A model generated the notes under the pieces. That model was given only the letters and a program-made list of their open reading frames with translations, had not been told where the DNA came from and did no database searches. Of a stretch of 64,000 bases of DNA, positions 9,050-18,222 are shown piece by piece (the stretch's first letter is position 1; each line of letters opens with the position of its first letter). The position numbers and the translations under genes were made by a program. The DNA is from Vibrionaceae bacterium (GTDB lineage Bacteria > Pseudomonadota > Gammaproteobacteria > Enterobacterales > Vibrionaceae): NCBI GenBank assembly GCA_018222805.1, contig JAAEZQ010000002.1:224415-288414 (forward strand), in the 5' to 3' direction.

Positions 9050-9094
9050 CCATAGCCTGCAAATGTTTTTCCTTTATCTAATTAGGTGGAAATT

Positions 9095-9409
9095 ATGAGC
9101 TGGTTATATTTAGTTTTAGCTGGTCTTACGGAAATTGGATGGCCAGTTGGATTGAAAGTTGCTCAGTCTGGGCACAAGGTGTTAGGAATAACAATGGCAG
9201 TGGTATTCATGGCGATAAGCGGTGCGTTGCTGTTTGCGGCGCAACGAGTGATCCCTATGGGTACCGCATACGCAGTCTGGACAGGCATTGGCGCAGCCGG
9301 AACATTTCTTGTCGGCGTTTATTTCTATGGAGACCCGACTTCCATGGTTCGCTACATCGGTATCATGCTGATTTTGTCTGGCGTGGTGATGTTGAAGCTC
9401 GGTCACTAG
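9095..9409 (+). CDS. Small multidrug resistance (SMR) exporter, Gdx/SugE-like
   Basis: 104 residues from the ATG at 9095, which has a GGTGG ribosome-binding site; the frame opens at 9086. Four TM helices. Glu13 in GLTEIGW matches the essential TM1 glutamate, and the segment GTAYAVWTGIGA is typical of the SugE/Gdx branch, whose characterised members export guanidinium or quaternary ammonium ions in exchange for protons as antiparallel dimers. Regulated here most likely by the divergent LysR. Confidence 0.85.
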   Translation: MSWLYLVLAGLTEIGWPVGLKVAQSGHKVLGITMAVVFMAISGALLFAAQRVIPMGTAYAVWTGIGAAGTFLVGVYFYGDPTSMVRYIGIMLILSGVVMLKLGH

Positions 9410-9416
9410 TGAGCCA

Positions 9417-9456
9417 AAGCATTAACGCAGCCCTTATATAGCAAGCGTTAATGCTT
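9417..9456. terminator. Bidirectional hairpin between convergent genes
   Basis: 11-bp stem AAGCATTAACG / CGTTAATGCTT with an 18-base loop, between the SMR gene and the next lysR gene. Weak T tract. Confidence 0.5.
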
Positions 9457-9470
9457 ATCTAAACATCAAA

Positions 9471-10313
9471 TTAAGTTCTTTTCTCAATCAAAGAAAAGTC
9501 GGCGATGGTCAGGTCAAACGAACTGAGCAATGGGTGCGGCGTTACTCCAGACACTAACACGATGTCGACCGCAGGCAACGGTGGCATATTATCTAGAATC
9601 TGTAGGTCGTTTGAGACACTTAATCGTCCCATGGCACCAATGCCCAGCCCCTCTCGAACTATCGCCCTTTGGGCTGACGCGGTATTACAACAGGCTAACA
9701 GTTGGTAAGAGATACCTCTTTTTGTTAAACCATCAATTGCAGCAGCGTGGTATTTACAATCTGGCTGGAAAAGCGCGAGTGGTAAAGGCTTAGCCGTATC
9801 CGCTTGGTAATCCTGACTAGCAATCCACACCCCTTTATCGTGGGCAAGCCAATGCCCTTCTTCACTTTCAGCGGCGCGCGTGAGTATAGCGGCGTCGATT
9901 TTGCCTTCATCTAGCCACTCTCTCAAAGTGACACTGGGTTGACTGAACACTTGAATGGAACAGGTTGGTTCAGCCTTTTTTAGAATCGCGATGACTTTCG
10001 GCAGAATGGCGTCGTTATAGTCTTCCGGACAGCCTAACCTAAGTGGCAGCTTATCTTGATAACGGCGCACCTGTTTCACCGCTTTGTTGTGTAAAGCGAC
10101 CAGTTGCTCAGCATGAGCTCGTAACGCAAGGCCAGCTTCGCTGAGCACCAGATTACGTCCTTCTTTTACAAACAGGCGAATATTCAGTTCATCTTCCAAC
10201 TTACGCATCTGAGCACTGAACGCCGACTGGGTTCGATTAATTTGCTTCGCTGCTCGCGTAAAACTACCTGTTTCTGCAAATGCCAGAAGGCTTCTTAAAG
10301 CATCAATATCCAT
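9471..10313 (-). CDS. LysR-family transcriptional regulator
   Basis: 280 residues, with N-terminal wHTH SFTRAAKQINRTQSAFSAQMRKLEDELNIRLF and a LysR effector domain. It is divergent from the GST gene at 10430, which it may control. Effector unknown. Confidence 0.85.
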   Translation of the reverse strand: MDIDALRSLLAFAETGSFTRAAKQINRTQSAFSAQMRKLEDELNIRLFVKEGRNLVLSEAGLALRAHAEQLVALHNKAVKQVRRYQDKLPLRLGCPEDYNDAILPKVIAILKKAEPTCSIQVFSQPSVTLREWLDEGKIDAAILTRAAESEEGHWLAHDKGVWIASQDYQADTAKPLPLALFQPDCKYHAAAIDGLTKRGISYQLLACCNTASAQRAIVREGLGIGAMGRLSVSNDLQILDNMPPLPAVDIVLVSGVTPHPLLSSFDLTIADFSLIEKRT

Positions 10314-10356
10314 ACTAAGCTTATCTATCGGTTTTATTAATGTGTCCCATCAAAAC

Positions 10357-10375
10357 TATCCGTTAGTTTTCGATA
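10357..10375. promoter_or_regulatory. Candidate LysR box (TATC-N11-GATA)
   Basis: TATC and GATA half sites separated by 11 bases in the 116-bp region between lysR and the GST gene, matching the interrupted-dyad form of LysR sites. Confidence 0.4.
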
Positions 10376-10429
10376 AAACAATCTATTATCGTAAATGTTC
10401 CAAACCATCACTCAAAAAAGGAAGCATGG

Positions 10430-11077
10430 ATGAAACTTTATATCGGCAATCAAAACTACTCGAGCTGGTCTTTAAGAGCATGGCTTATCTTCATGCATTA
10501 CGACATCGATGTTGAAGTCCAAAAAATCAGACTGTTTACGGACGAATTTTACAACACACTAGAGGACATTACACCGACCGCCAAGGTGCCCACTTTGGTT
10601 TGTGATGATGTTACCGTGTGGGACTCACTGGCGATTCTCGAGTACGTAAACGAAGCTTTCCTAGATGGTAAGGCATGGCCTCAACCTCTTTCTGAGCGAG
10701 CTAAAGCAAGAGCAATATCTGCAGAAATGCATTCCGGATTTATGGCACTACGTAACGAAATGCCAATGAACTGTCGTGCGAATAGAACGGTATCTTTGAG
10801 TAAAGACGCGCTTAAAGACATCGAACGCATTGATCAAATCTGGTCACTACAAATGGAGCAATACCCGGATGGTTGGTTATTTGGAGAATGGTCGATTGCG
10901 GACGCTATGTATGCACCTGTGGTACTGCGCACGCTTACTTACGGCATCAAACTGTCAGAGAAGGCAACCCAATATCAGCAAAAAGTCCTGAATAGCGACA
11001 CCATGCAGCGCTGGCTAGCGGAAGCCAGCCTTGAAACGGATATCGTCGAAGAAGATGAAGCAGGTGAACCTATCTAA
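10430..11077 (+). CDS. Glutathione S-transferase family protein
   Basis: 215 residues. The N-terminal thioredoxin-like domain begins KLYIGNQNYSSWSLRAW, where the serines around residues 10-13 are the catalytic-serine region of zeta/YfcF-like GSTs. PTAKVPTL gives the cis-proline, and VWDSLAILEYV is the glutathione-binding segment. An all-helical domain follows. Cytoplasmic; probably detoxification or isomerisation with glutathione. AGGAAG precedes the start. Confidence 0.85.
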   Translation: MKLYIGNQNYSSWSLRAWLIFMHYDIDVEVQKIRLFTDEFYNTLEDITPTAKVPTLVCDDVTVWDSLAILEYVNEAFLDGKAWPQPLSERAKARAISAEMHSGFMALRNEMPMNCRANRTVSLSKDALKDIERIDQIWSLQMEQYPDGWLFGEWSIADAMYAPVVLRTLTYGIKLSEKATQYQQKVLNSDTMQRWLAEASLETDIVEEDEAGEPI

Positions 11078-11098
11078 GGTTTTTATCACCTGAACAAA

Positions 11099-11126
11099 TA
11101 TCCCCCAGCTCAAAAGCTAGGGGATA
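11099..11126. terminator. Hairpin between convergent GST and mmsA genes
   Basis: TATCCCC-C-AGCT, loop caaa, AGCT-A-GGGGATA. Long stem with one mismatch and little T tract on either side. Confidence 0.5.
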
Positions 11127-11150
11127 GGTAATTAACTCAAGAAATAAGCG

Positions 11151-12647
11151 CTATTTATTACTTGGGAATGCAAATTGCGCGGTTTCGTTGGTTTGCGGCT
11201 TTGGCCATCTCTGAGTAATGGATTTACGACGAGTATAGAAGCGCACGCCGTCAGGACCATACGCATGGAGATCGCCGAACAACGAACGTTTCCAGCCACC
11301 AAAGCTATGGTAAGCCACCGGGACAGGAAGCGGTACGTTTACACCAACCATGCCCGCTTCAACTTCGTCACAGAATATCTCTGCCGTTTCACCATCGCGT
11401 GTAAAGATGCAAGTCCCGTTACCAAACTCATGTTGGTTAATAAGCTGAATTCCCTCTTCAAGGGATTTAACTCGCACCACACACAGCACAGGACCAAAGA
11501 TTTCATCAGTGTAAATCTTCATGTCTGGTGTCACTTTGTCGAACAAGCAGCCACCAATAAAGTAGCCAGTAGAGAAGTCAGGAACCGAAAGACCGCGACC
11601 ATCGACGACTAGTTCAGCTCCTGCCTCAACACCACTTTCAATATAACCAGAAATCTTCTCTAGATGCTCTTTCGCAATCACTGGTCCCATGTCCACCGAG
11701 TTCTGAGTAAAAGCTCCGACTCTCAGTTCCTGAATCAACGGGGTCAATTCTTTAACCAAATTATCTGCGACTTCATCACCCACACACACCGCAACCGAAA
11801 TCGCCATACAGCGTTCACCACAGGAGCCAAATGCTGCCCCCATCAGTGAGTTGATGGTGATCGAAACTTCAGCGTCCGGCATAATGATCGCATGATTTTT
11901 TGCACCGCCAAGCGCCTGAACACGTTTACCGCGCTTGGTGCCTTCCGAATATATATATTCCGCAACAGGCGTCGACCCTACAAAGCTCATTGCTTTCACT
12001 TCCGGCGCTTCGATCAGTGCATCGACAACCTCTTTACCACCATTTACCACGTTTATTACGCCATTTGGTAAACCCGCTTGATGTAATAGCTCAACGATAA
12101 ACAAAGTAGAAGCTGGTACCTTCTCTGACGGTTTGAGAATAAAACAGTTACCGCAAACAATCGCGAGAGGGTACATCCAAAGCGGAACCATCGCAGGAAA
12201 GTTAAATGGTGTGATACCGGCAACGATGCCGACTGGTTTATGGTCACTCCAGGCGTTAATGCCCGGTCCTGTTCCTCGGCTGTATTCGCCTTTCAATAAC
12301 TCTGGCGCACCACACGCGTATTCCACATTCTCGATACCACGCTGCAGCTCGCCGAGAGAATCTTCTATCGTTTTACCATGCTCTTCACTGATTAAACGCG
12401 CGATTTGATCTTGATTCGCTTCCAAGAGGTCTTTGAACGCAAACATGATTCGCGCTCTTTTTAGCGGTGGTGTTTTACTCCATGCAGGGTAAGCGCGTTT
12501 TGCTGCATCTACTGCCTGACTCACGGTTTTAGACGTGCCCATTTCGACTTGGCGAATCGGCTCCCCCGTCGCTGGGTTGTAAACATCAATCGTCGAACCT
12601 GAATGTGAGAACTTGTCTCCGTCAATAAAGTGAGAAATAACTTCCAT
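11151..12647 (-). CDS. mmsA: CoA-acylating (methyl)malonate-semialdehyde dehydrogenase
   Basis: 498 residues, the family length. Catalytic Cys280 is in CGERCMA. The segment LGGAKNH replaces the ELGGK glutamate motif of ordinary aldehyde dehydrogenases, which is diagnostic of the CoA-dependent MMSDH group. ITPFNFPAM and LKPSEKVP form the NAD-binding region. It lies 23 bases downstream of an omega-aminotransferase gene, so the likely job is oxidation of malonate semialdehyde from beta-alanine to acetyl-CoA and CO2; methylmalonate semialdehyde from valine is an alternative substrate. Confidence 0.9.
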   Translation of the reverse strand: MEVISHFIDGDKFSHSGSTIDVYNPATGEPIRQVEMGTSKTVSQAVDAAKRAYPAWSKTPPLKRARIMFAFKDLLEANQDQIARLISEEHGKTIEDSLGELQRGIENVEYACGAPELLKGEYSRGTGPGINAWSDHKPVGIVAGITPFNFPAMVPLWMYPLAIVCGNCFILKPSEKVPASTLFIVELLHQAGLPNGVINVVNGGKEVVDALIEAPEVKAMSFVGSTPVAEYIYSEGTKRGKRVQALGGAKNHAIIMPDAEVSITINSLMGAAFGSCGERCMAISVAVCVGDEVADNLVKELTPLIQELRVGAFTQNSVDMGPVIAKEHLEKISGYIESGVEAGAELVVDGRGLSVPDFSTGYFIGGCLFDKVTPDMKIYTDEIFGPVLCVVRVKSLEEGIQLINQHEFGNGTCIFTRDGETAEIFCDEVEAGMVGVNVPLPVPVAYHSFGGWKRSLFGDLHAYGPDGVRFYTRRKSITQRWPKPQTNETAQFAFPSNK

Positions 12648-12670
12648 GCTTTGACTTCCTTTCTTAATTT

Positions 12671-14011
12671 TTAATTTAGTTGATTCAATGTCTCGTAAAC
12701 CGCGTCAAATAGGCGCTCTAGGTCATCAGCTTTGGCATTAAAATTTGGACCGAATTGAATCGTGTCGCCACCAGAACGTACATAAAATCCTTTGTCCCAT
12801 AAATCTAATGTACATTCGAATGGCCTAATGGTTGGATCATTGTCTCTTGGTGCGATCTGAATCGCTCCGGCCAAGCCGCAATTTCTGATGTCGAGAACAT
12901 GGTTTGCACCTTTAATCGCATGCAGTTTATTTTCAAAAATCGGTGCTAGCTCGCTCGACTGTTGAATCAACGCATCTTTTTCTAATAGATCTAGTGTTGC
13001 CAATCCTGCCGCACATGCGACGGGATGAGCGGAATAAGTATAACCATGAGCAAACTCGATCATATGAGGGGGCAAATCTTGCTCCATAAACGCCTGATAG
13101 ATTTCGTTGGATGTAATCACAGCCCCCATTGGGATTGCACCATTGGTAAGCTGCTTTGCGGTATTCATGATATCTGGCGTCACACCAAAATACTCAGCAC
13201 CAGTCCAGCATCCCATGCGTCCGTATGCGGTAATGACTTCATCGAAGATCAGCAAGATGTCATGCTGGTCACAGATTTCACGCAGTCGCTGTAGGTAACC
13301 TTTCGGCGGCACAATCACACCAGCAGAGCCCGACATAGGTTCCACAATGATGGCAGCAATATTTGATGCGTCGTGAAGTTCAATGAGCTTCAAAAACTCA
13401 TTCGCAAGCGCCACTCCCCCCGTTTCCGCGCAACCTTTTGTAAAGGCTAAATCAGGTTGCAGGGTGTGAGGAATATGGTCTGCATCAAACAACTGACCGA
13501 ATGTCTTTCTATTGCCGCCAATGCCACCCAGGCTAGTGCCACCAACATTAACGCCATGATAGCCACGGGCTCGACCAATCAGCTTAGTTTTCGACGCTTT
13601 GCCTTTTACGCGCCAATAAGCTCTTGCCAACTTAAGTGATGTGTCGGCGCATTCCGAGCCCGAACCAGTGAACAATACATGCTCGAGTCCTTGTGGCATT
13701 TTCTCGACGATTTTCTCCGCCAACTTGAACGAGAGTTCGTGACCAAATTGAAACGCTGGCGAGTAATCGAGAGTACCTAACTGTTCAGCGACCGCTTTTT
13801 GTATCTCTTGACGACCATGTCCAGCGCCACATGTCCACAGCCCAGACAGTGAGTCATAGATATCACGACCATTGGCATCTTTGAGCCAAGAACCTTGAGC
13901 TTGAGTGATGATGCGGGGGTTTTGGTGAAAGCTGCGATTGGAGGTAAATGCCATCCAATGAGCAGAAAGATCTTTATCTATTCCGTCTTGTGCAAATTTG
14001 TAGTTACTCAT
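12671..14011 (-). CDS. Omega-aminotransferase, likely beta-alanine:pyruvate
   Basis: 446 residues, class-III PLP aminotransferase. LFTGSGSECADTSLKLAR binds the cofactor phosphate, IFDEVITAYGRMG contains the PLP-pyridine aspartate, and NTAKQLTNGAIPMGAV carries the Schiff-base lysine. SLSGLWTCGAGHGR near the start is typical of beta-alanine:pyruvate transaminases. It converts beta-alanine and pyruvate to malonate semialdehyde and alanine. First gene of a two-gene operon with mmsA, divergent from a LysR gene: the layout of BauA/MmsA/BauR-like modules. Confidence 0.85.
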   Translation of the reverse strand: MSNYKFAQDGIDKDLSAHWMAFTSNRSFHQNPRIITQAQGSWLKDANGRDIYDSLSGLWTCGAGHGRQEIQKAVAEQLGTLDYSPAFQFGHELSFKLAEKIVEKMPQGLEHVLFTGSGSECADTSLKLARAYWRVKGKASKTKLIGRARGYHGVNVGGTSLGGIGGNRKTFGQLFDADHIPHTLQPDLAFTKGCAETGGVALANEFLKLIELHDASNIAAIIVEPMSGSAGVIVPPKGYLQRLREICDQHDILLIFDEVITAYGRMGCWTGAEYFGVTPDIMNTAKQLTNGAIPMGAVITSNEIYQAFMEQDLPPHMIEFAHGYTYSAHPVACAAGLATLDLLEKDALIQQSSELAPIFENKLHAIKGANHVLDIRNCGLAGAIQIAPRDNDPTIRPFECTLDLWDKGFYVRSGGDTIQFGPNFNAKADDLERLFDAVYETLNQLN

Positions 14012-14094
14012 CGCTATACCATCCTTGTAGTGACTAGACTTATTTTTAGCACATGAGTATGTTAAGTAGATTATAAATTTACTTTACATTAGTT

Positions 14095-15009
14095 ATGAAA
14101 AAGCTCAACAATAAAAGCAGAAGTGTCATCAACCAGATCACCGACTTTGATATCAAACTGATCCGCCTGTTTAAAACCGTTGTCGAGTGTGGCAGCTATA
14201 CCGCCGCAGAGCCCGTTCTTGGCATTACAAAATCAGCGATATCGCTACAAATGAGTGACCTTGAAAAACGTCTTAATATGAAGCTTTGTCATCGAGGACG
14301 GGGCGGTGTCACCTTAACAGACGAAGGCGAAGCGGTATTAGAATCCGCCGATATTTTGCTTGCTTCGATTGAGCAATTTCGCAATGACGTAAACCAGATC
14401 AATAATGAGCTTCGTGGCGAGCTCAATATCGCACTAGTCAATAATCTAGTCACTCAACCGCACATGAAGATAACCCGCGCGCTAAAGTACATCCGCAAGA
14501 TGAGCGAGAAAATAAATATCAACATCACGATGTCGACCCCAGCAGATATCGAAAAAGGTTTAATTGACGGACGGTTTCACGTTGGTGCATTCCCTGCGAA
14601 TAACAAAAGCAATAACTTCGATTACCGTACTTTGTATAACGAAAGTTATCACCTTTACTGCAGTCATGAACATCCATTTTTTAGCGAAAGCGATCGGGAG
14701 ATAGAGCGTCTTAAACAGACCAATTCCGTTATAACAAGGCACAGAATGTCTCCCGAAGTCACCGATCTGTATCAAAAGCTAAAATGCTCGGCGACAGCTT
14801 CCGATCACGAAGGTATCGCTTTCCTTATATTGACAGGGACTTACATCGGCTTTTTACCGCAGCATTACGCCGATTATTGGTGTAATAAAGGCCAAATGCG
14901 CCCTCTGTTCCCCGATACGTTTCACTTTAGTTCTGATATCTCATTGGTGACCAGAAGTGGGTTAAAACACAACCAAATTCTCGATAAATTCTTAGAAATC
15001 ATAGAGTAA
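14095..15009 (+). CDS. LysR-family regulator of the beta-alanine operon (putative)
   Basis: 304 residues. The wHTH is offset by about 18 basic N-terminal residues (YTAAEPVLGITKSAISLQMSDLEKRL), and a LysR effector domain follows. Divergent from the aminotransferase-mmsA operon across 83 bp, so it is probably its activator; this is inferred from position only. Confidence 0.85.
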   Translation: MKKLNNKSRSVINQITDFDIKLIRLFKTVVECGSYTAAEPVLGITKSAISLQMSDLEKRLNMKLCHRGRGGVTLTDEGEAVLESADILLASIEQFRNDVNQINNELRGELNIALVNNLVTQPHMKITRALKYIRKMSEKININITMSTPADIEKGLIDGRFHVGAFPANNKSNNFDYRTLYNESYHLYCSHEHPFFSESDREIERLKQTNSVITRHRMSPEVTDLYQKLKCSATASDHEGIAFLILTGTYIGFLPQHYADYWCNKGQMRPLFPDTFHFSSDISLVTRSGLKHNQILDKFLEIIE

Positions 15010-15218
15010 ACATTAATTAATAAACGTTATCCTGACGATAAAAAACTTGTTCTTTATTTGCTGTATTTTTTATTGCGCGTGAAAACTTATGACCTTAATA
15101 TCGCGCTGCTTCTTGATGATAGCCAATCCGAGTACATCACAGCAGTTTTGTGGCAAGGCGATAGAGCAACTATCCAAGAGTTTCTTTGACGGCGGTAACC
15201 CCGCTCTTATTGACGCTC

Positions 15219-15248
15219 CACTTTTCATCACAATGCCCATGAAAAGTG
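15219..15248 (+). promoter_or_regulatory. Hairpin in the leader of the decarboxylase gene
   Basis: Perfect 10-bp inverted repeat CACTTTTCAT / ATGAAAAGTG with a 10-base loop, ending 25 bases before the start codon and 14 bases before the GGAGG ribosome-binding site. A second dyad, GCGG/CCGC, lies just upstream (about 15192-15204). The 263-base leader is unusually structured, suggesting post-transcriptional control or an operator. Confidence 0.45.
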
Positions 15249-15272
15249 TCTACTTAACTTTGGAGGTTTGCT

Positions 15273-16472
15273 ATGGCTCATTCTGCGTCTGTACTCGGTT
15301 TTCAATCTTTTTCTTCTCCAGCTTTACCAGCGGAGACGGTCGATCTAATTCAAACATCTGTTGAACAATTTGGCGCGCCATTGTTAATGCTCGACTGCGA
15401 TATGATTCGTAAAAATTACCGAGCACTCAGCCAAGCACTACCGAATGTCACTCTGCACTTTGCATTGAAGCCATTGCCTCATCCAACGGTGGTAAAAACC
15501 CTATTGGAAGAAGGCGCAAGTTTCGATTTGGCGACGTCTGGTGAAGTAGACTTAGTGAAACAACAAGGCGTACCAGCAGATCGCACGATTCACACTCACC
15601 CTATTAAACGTGACCGTGATATTCGTGATGCGTTAGCGTATGGCTGTCATGTGTTTGTTGTTGATAACCTGAACGAGCTAGAAAAGTTCAAAGCGTACAG
15701 CCACAAAGTAGAACTCCTTGTGCGTTTGAGCTTTCGTAACTCAGACGTATTTGCCGATTTATCGAAAAAATTCGGTTGTACACCAGAACAGGCACTCAAC
15801 ATCATCGAAACGGCGAAAGAGTGGAATATTCGTATTAAGGGACTGTCGTTCCATGTTGGTTCACAAACGATGAACCCACAGAAATACGTTGATGCAATCC
15901 GTACTTGTAAGCAAGTGATGGATGAAGTTGTGGCTCGCGGTTTACCTGCATTGAGTACACTGGATATTGGCGGTGGCTTCCCGGTTTCTTACTCAGAGAA
16001 AGTGATGCCAATTGATGAGTTCTGCGTACCGATTAACGAAGCGTTAAACGAGTTGCCAGAAACGGTACAGGTTATTGCAGAACCAGGTCGCTTTATTGTT
16101 GCAGAGTCAGTAACCAGTGTGGCATCGGTAATGGGTCAAGCAGAGCGTGACGGCCAAATGTGGTACTACCTAGATGATGGTATTTACGGCTCATTCAGCG
16201 GTTTGATGTTTGATGACGCGCAATACCCGTTGGTGACGCTGAAGCACGAAGGCGAGTACTTACCAAGTGTGTTGTCTGGCCCAACTTGCGACAGCATTGA
16301 TGTGATCGCAGAAAACGTGATGTTACCGAAATTAGAAAACGGCGACTTGATCATTGGCCGTATGATGGGCGCTTACACCAGTGCAACGGCAACGGATTTT
16401 AACTTCTTCAAACGTGCTCAAACGATTGTGATTAACGAGCGTGATGAGCGCAGCGAACGTCTGTTTGGTTAA
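15273..16472 (+). CDS. Lysine/ornithine decarboxylase, PLP fold III
   Basis: 399 residues, group IV (alanine-racemase-fold) decarboxylase. Lys66 in FALKPLP forms the PLP Schiff base. HVGSQ, DIGGGFP and EPGR bind PLP, and CDSID near residue 344 supplies the catalytic cysteine and aspartate across the dimer interface. Length and motifs match the Vibrio dual-specificity L/ODC type. It makes putrescine or cadaverine from ornithine or lysine in the cytoplasm. TTTGGAGG precedes the ATG, and a strong terminator follows. Confidence 0.9.
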   Translation: MAHSASVLGFQSFSSPALPAETVDLIQTSVEQFGAPLLMLDCDMIRKNYRALSQALPNVTLHFALKPLPHPTVVKTLLEEGASFDLATSGEVDLVKQQGVPADRTIHTHPIKRDRDIRDALAYGCHVFVVDNLNELEKFKAYSHKVELLVRLSFRNSDVFADLSKKFGCTPEQALNIIETAKEWNIRIKGLSFHVGSQTMNPQKYVDAIRTCKQVMDEVVARGLPALSTLDIGGGFPVSYSEKVMPIDEFCVPINEALNELPETVQVIAEPGRFIVAESVTSVASVMGQAERDGQMWYYLDDGIYGSFSGLMFDDAQYPLVTLKHEGEYLPSVLSGPTCDSIDVIAENVMLPKLENGDLIIGRMMGAYTSATATDFNFFKRAQTIVINERDERSERLFG

Positions 16473-16492
16473 TAATTAATAGATATGCAATC

Positions 16493-16520
16493 AAAAAGCT
16501 CCCAACTACGGGAGCTTTTT
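16493..16520 (+). terminator. Rho-independent terminator of decarboxylase gene
   Basis: 11-bp stem AAAAAGCTCCC / GGGAGCTTTTT with a 6-base loop and T-rich 3' side. Confidence 0.9.
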
Positions 16521-16600
16521 CTTTGATAAGAGCAACAGATTAATCAAAAGGAGTAACAAAATCGCCTTTTGAACTCTGACTTATGGATAAAATATTTATC

Positions 16601-17524
16601 CTAGTTCAATGTGATCTGAACAGAACGCTCAAGCTGTGCGTTATTACCATCAGTCAACGGTTGTTGGTTCGCAACACCAGAAGTGTGGATGCGTTCAGCT
16701 TCAATACCTTGATCGATCATGTATTGTGCAACATGCTCTGCACGCTTCGTTGAAACACGTTCGTTGGTAAGCGCTGAACCAGTAGAATCCGTGCGACCCA
16801 CGATTTCTGCATTTAACTCAGGGTTGTTGCGCATTGTTGCGATCACTTCCTCAAGGTTGTAACGACCGTAGTCATTTACATCAACCTGGCCCACTTGGTA
16901 AGGGAGTGTGTAAGTAGAGCGAGAAGTTTGAGTCACTTCTTTCACTACTTCTACTGGTACTTCAACTTTTTCCTCAACGACTAAAGGTGTTTCAGGTTGG
17001 CCGAATTTGTATGTCATACCCCAGTATACTTGGCTAAGATCTAGGTCGTGACCATTTTTAGCTTCAAGATTGTTGTAGTAGTCGTAACCAATTTTTGTCG
17101 TTACTGCGTTGGTTAGTTGGTATTCAAGACCTACGCCTGCAGTACCACTAAAGCTGTCAGTTTTTAGCTCGCTACCATCAGCAAAGATGTACGTTGCACC
17201 AAGCTTACCGAACATAGACAAGTTGTCAGTAAAGTACAGATTTCCTTTCATGCCTAATGTGCCAAGGTGCAGTTCTGCATCGCTTAGGTTATGCATGTAA
17301 TCGTAGCTACCGTAGAGACCAAAATGCTTACCGAAGTCGTAACCCATTTCAAGTTTAGGGCTAAGTACTTCGCTTTCTCCAGCATCAGTATCAGATAGAC
17401 CCATACCAGCTGCTGCGCCCAGCCAGAATCCAGATTTATCAATATTTTGATCTAGGTTTGCAGCGTTTGCCACTGATACGCCACCAGCTAACATCATTGC
17501 TAGCGTAACTGCTTTTAATTTCAT
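16601..17524 (-). CDS. OmpA-family outer-membrane protein
   Basis: 307 residues. Signal peptide MKLKAVTLAMMLAGGVSVANA, then an 8-strand OmpA-like barrel (about 22-175, alternating aromatic strands such as FGLYGSYDYMH). A short Pro/Val/Glu-rich linker follows (about 178-195). The C-terminal OmpA domain carries NAEIVGRTDSTG and ERVSTKRAEHVAQYM, which bind peptidoglycan. Role: envelope anchoring and a minor porin. A monocistronic unit preceded by about 700 bp of non-coding DNA. Confidence 0.9.
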   Translation of the reverse strand: MKLKAVTLAMMLAGGVSVANAANLDQNIDKSGFWLGAAAGMGLSDTDAGESEVLSPKLEMGYDFGKHFGLYGSYDYMHNLSDAELHLGTLGMKGNLYFTDNLSMFGKLGATYIFADGSELKTDSFSGTAGVGLEYQLTNAVTTKIGYDYYNNLEAKNGHDLDLSQVYWGMTYKFGQPETPLVVEEKVEVPVEVVKEVTQTSRSTYTLPYQVGQVDVNDYGRYNLEEVIATMRNNPELNAEIVGRTDSTGSALTNERVSTKRAEHVAQYMIDQGIEAERIHTSGVANQQPLTDGNNAQLERSVQITLN

Positions 17525-18222
17525 AGAAATTCCTGCGCTTATTAGATATGTTATTAATCGGCTATGTATTCAATGATTTCGTTTTTTATAAACCTTAATC
17601 AAGAAAAACTAGCCTTAAGAATTGAAGCGCATGCTATATGAATATTTAGGTTTAATTAACAAATTCAGCTTATCTTTGATATAAACTGAATTTATCGAAC
17701 CTAGCCACATTAATATTTTTAATCACTTCTAAAACGAATAATACACTCGAAAAATAAAAACTTAATTTATTGTTTAAATTTCCATCAAAATTAAACAATT
17801 ACCTTCCTGATAGATTAATAGATCACATTTTTGAAATTATACTTTCCATAACTGTAACTACATGAGTCTCAGATTTTTCTTACATAGACCCATGACGATA
17901 AGTTTAAAAGCTATCTTAATAAAGTTTTAGAACACAGGGGAATTTTAAATATTCCATATATACGTATGTCGGGATTAAACGTTTTTCTAATAATACAAAG
18001 GGCGTATTATTTACATCCTTTGTTTTTGTGCCTTTAGCAGTTCCTGTAAAAATTTTAGTCAGTTATAAATGGCATTGATATGAGAGATTTGATGGCAAGC
18101 CCATTCGGTACTTGCACAGAACTTCTCGGTTCCGAACGATACGCGAAAATAAACAGTGGAAATCCAATCCTCAGCACTTAGAATGCAACAACAGAAACTG
18201 ATGACCAAACTAGAGTGATTTT
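17525..18222. other. Non-coding gap upstream of ompA-like gene
   Basis: AT-rich stretch without a credible reading frame on either strand, and with no tRNA-like or repeat structure that I could see. It must contain the promoters of the divergent ompA-like gene and the 18223 gene. The ATG-proximal 18 bases before 18223 show only a weak ribosome-binding site. Confidence 0.5.

Noticed and set aside
9001..9094. Guanidine riboswitch before the SMR gene
   Set aside because: No mini-ykkC-type repeated hairpins or conserved ACGR loops seen; the leader is too short for class I.
15089..15364. 91-codon frame overlapping the decarboxylase start
   Set aside because: It overlaps the well-supported start of the decarboxylase in another frame, its 3' half is merely the shadow of that gene, and it lacks a good ribosome-binding site. 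A short leader peptide remains possible but is unsupported.
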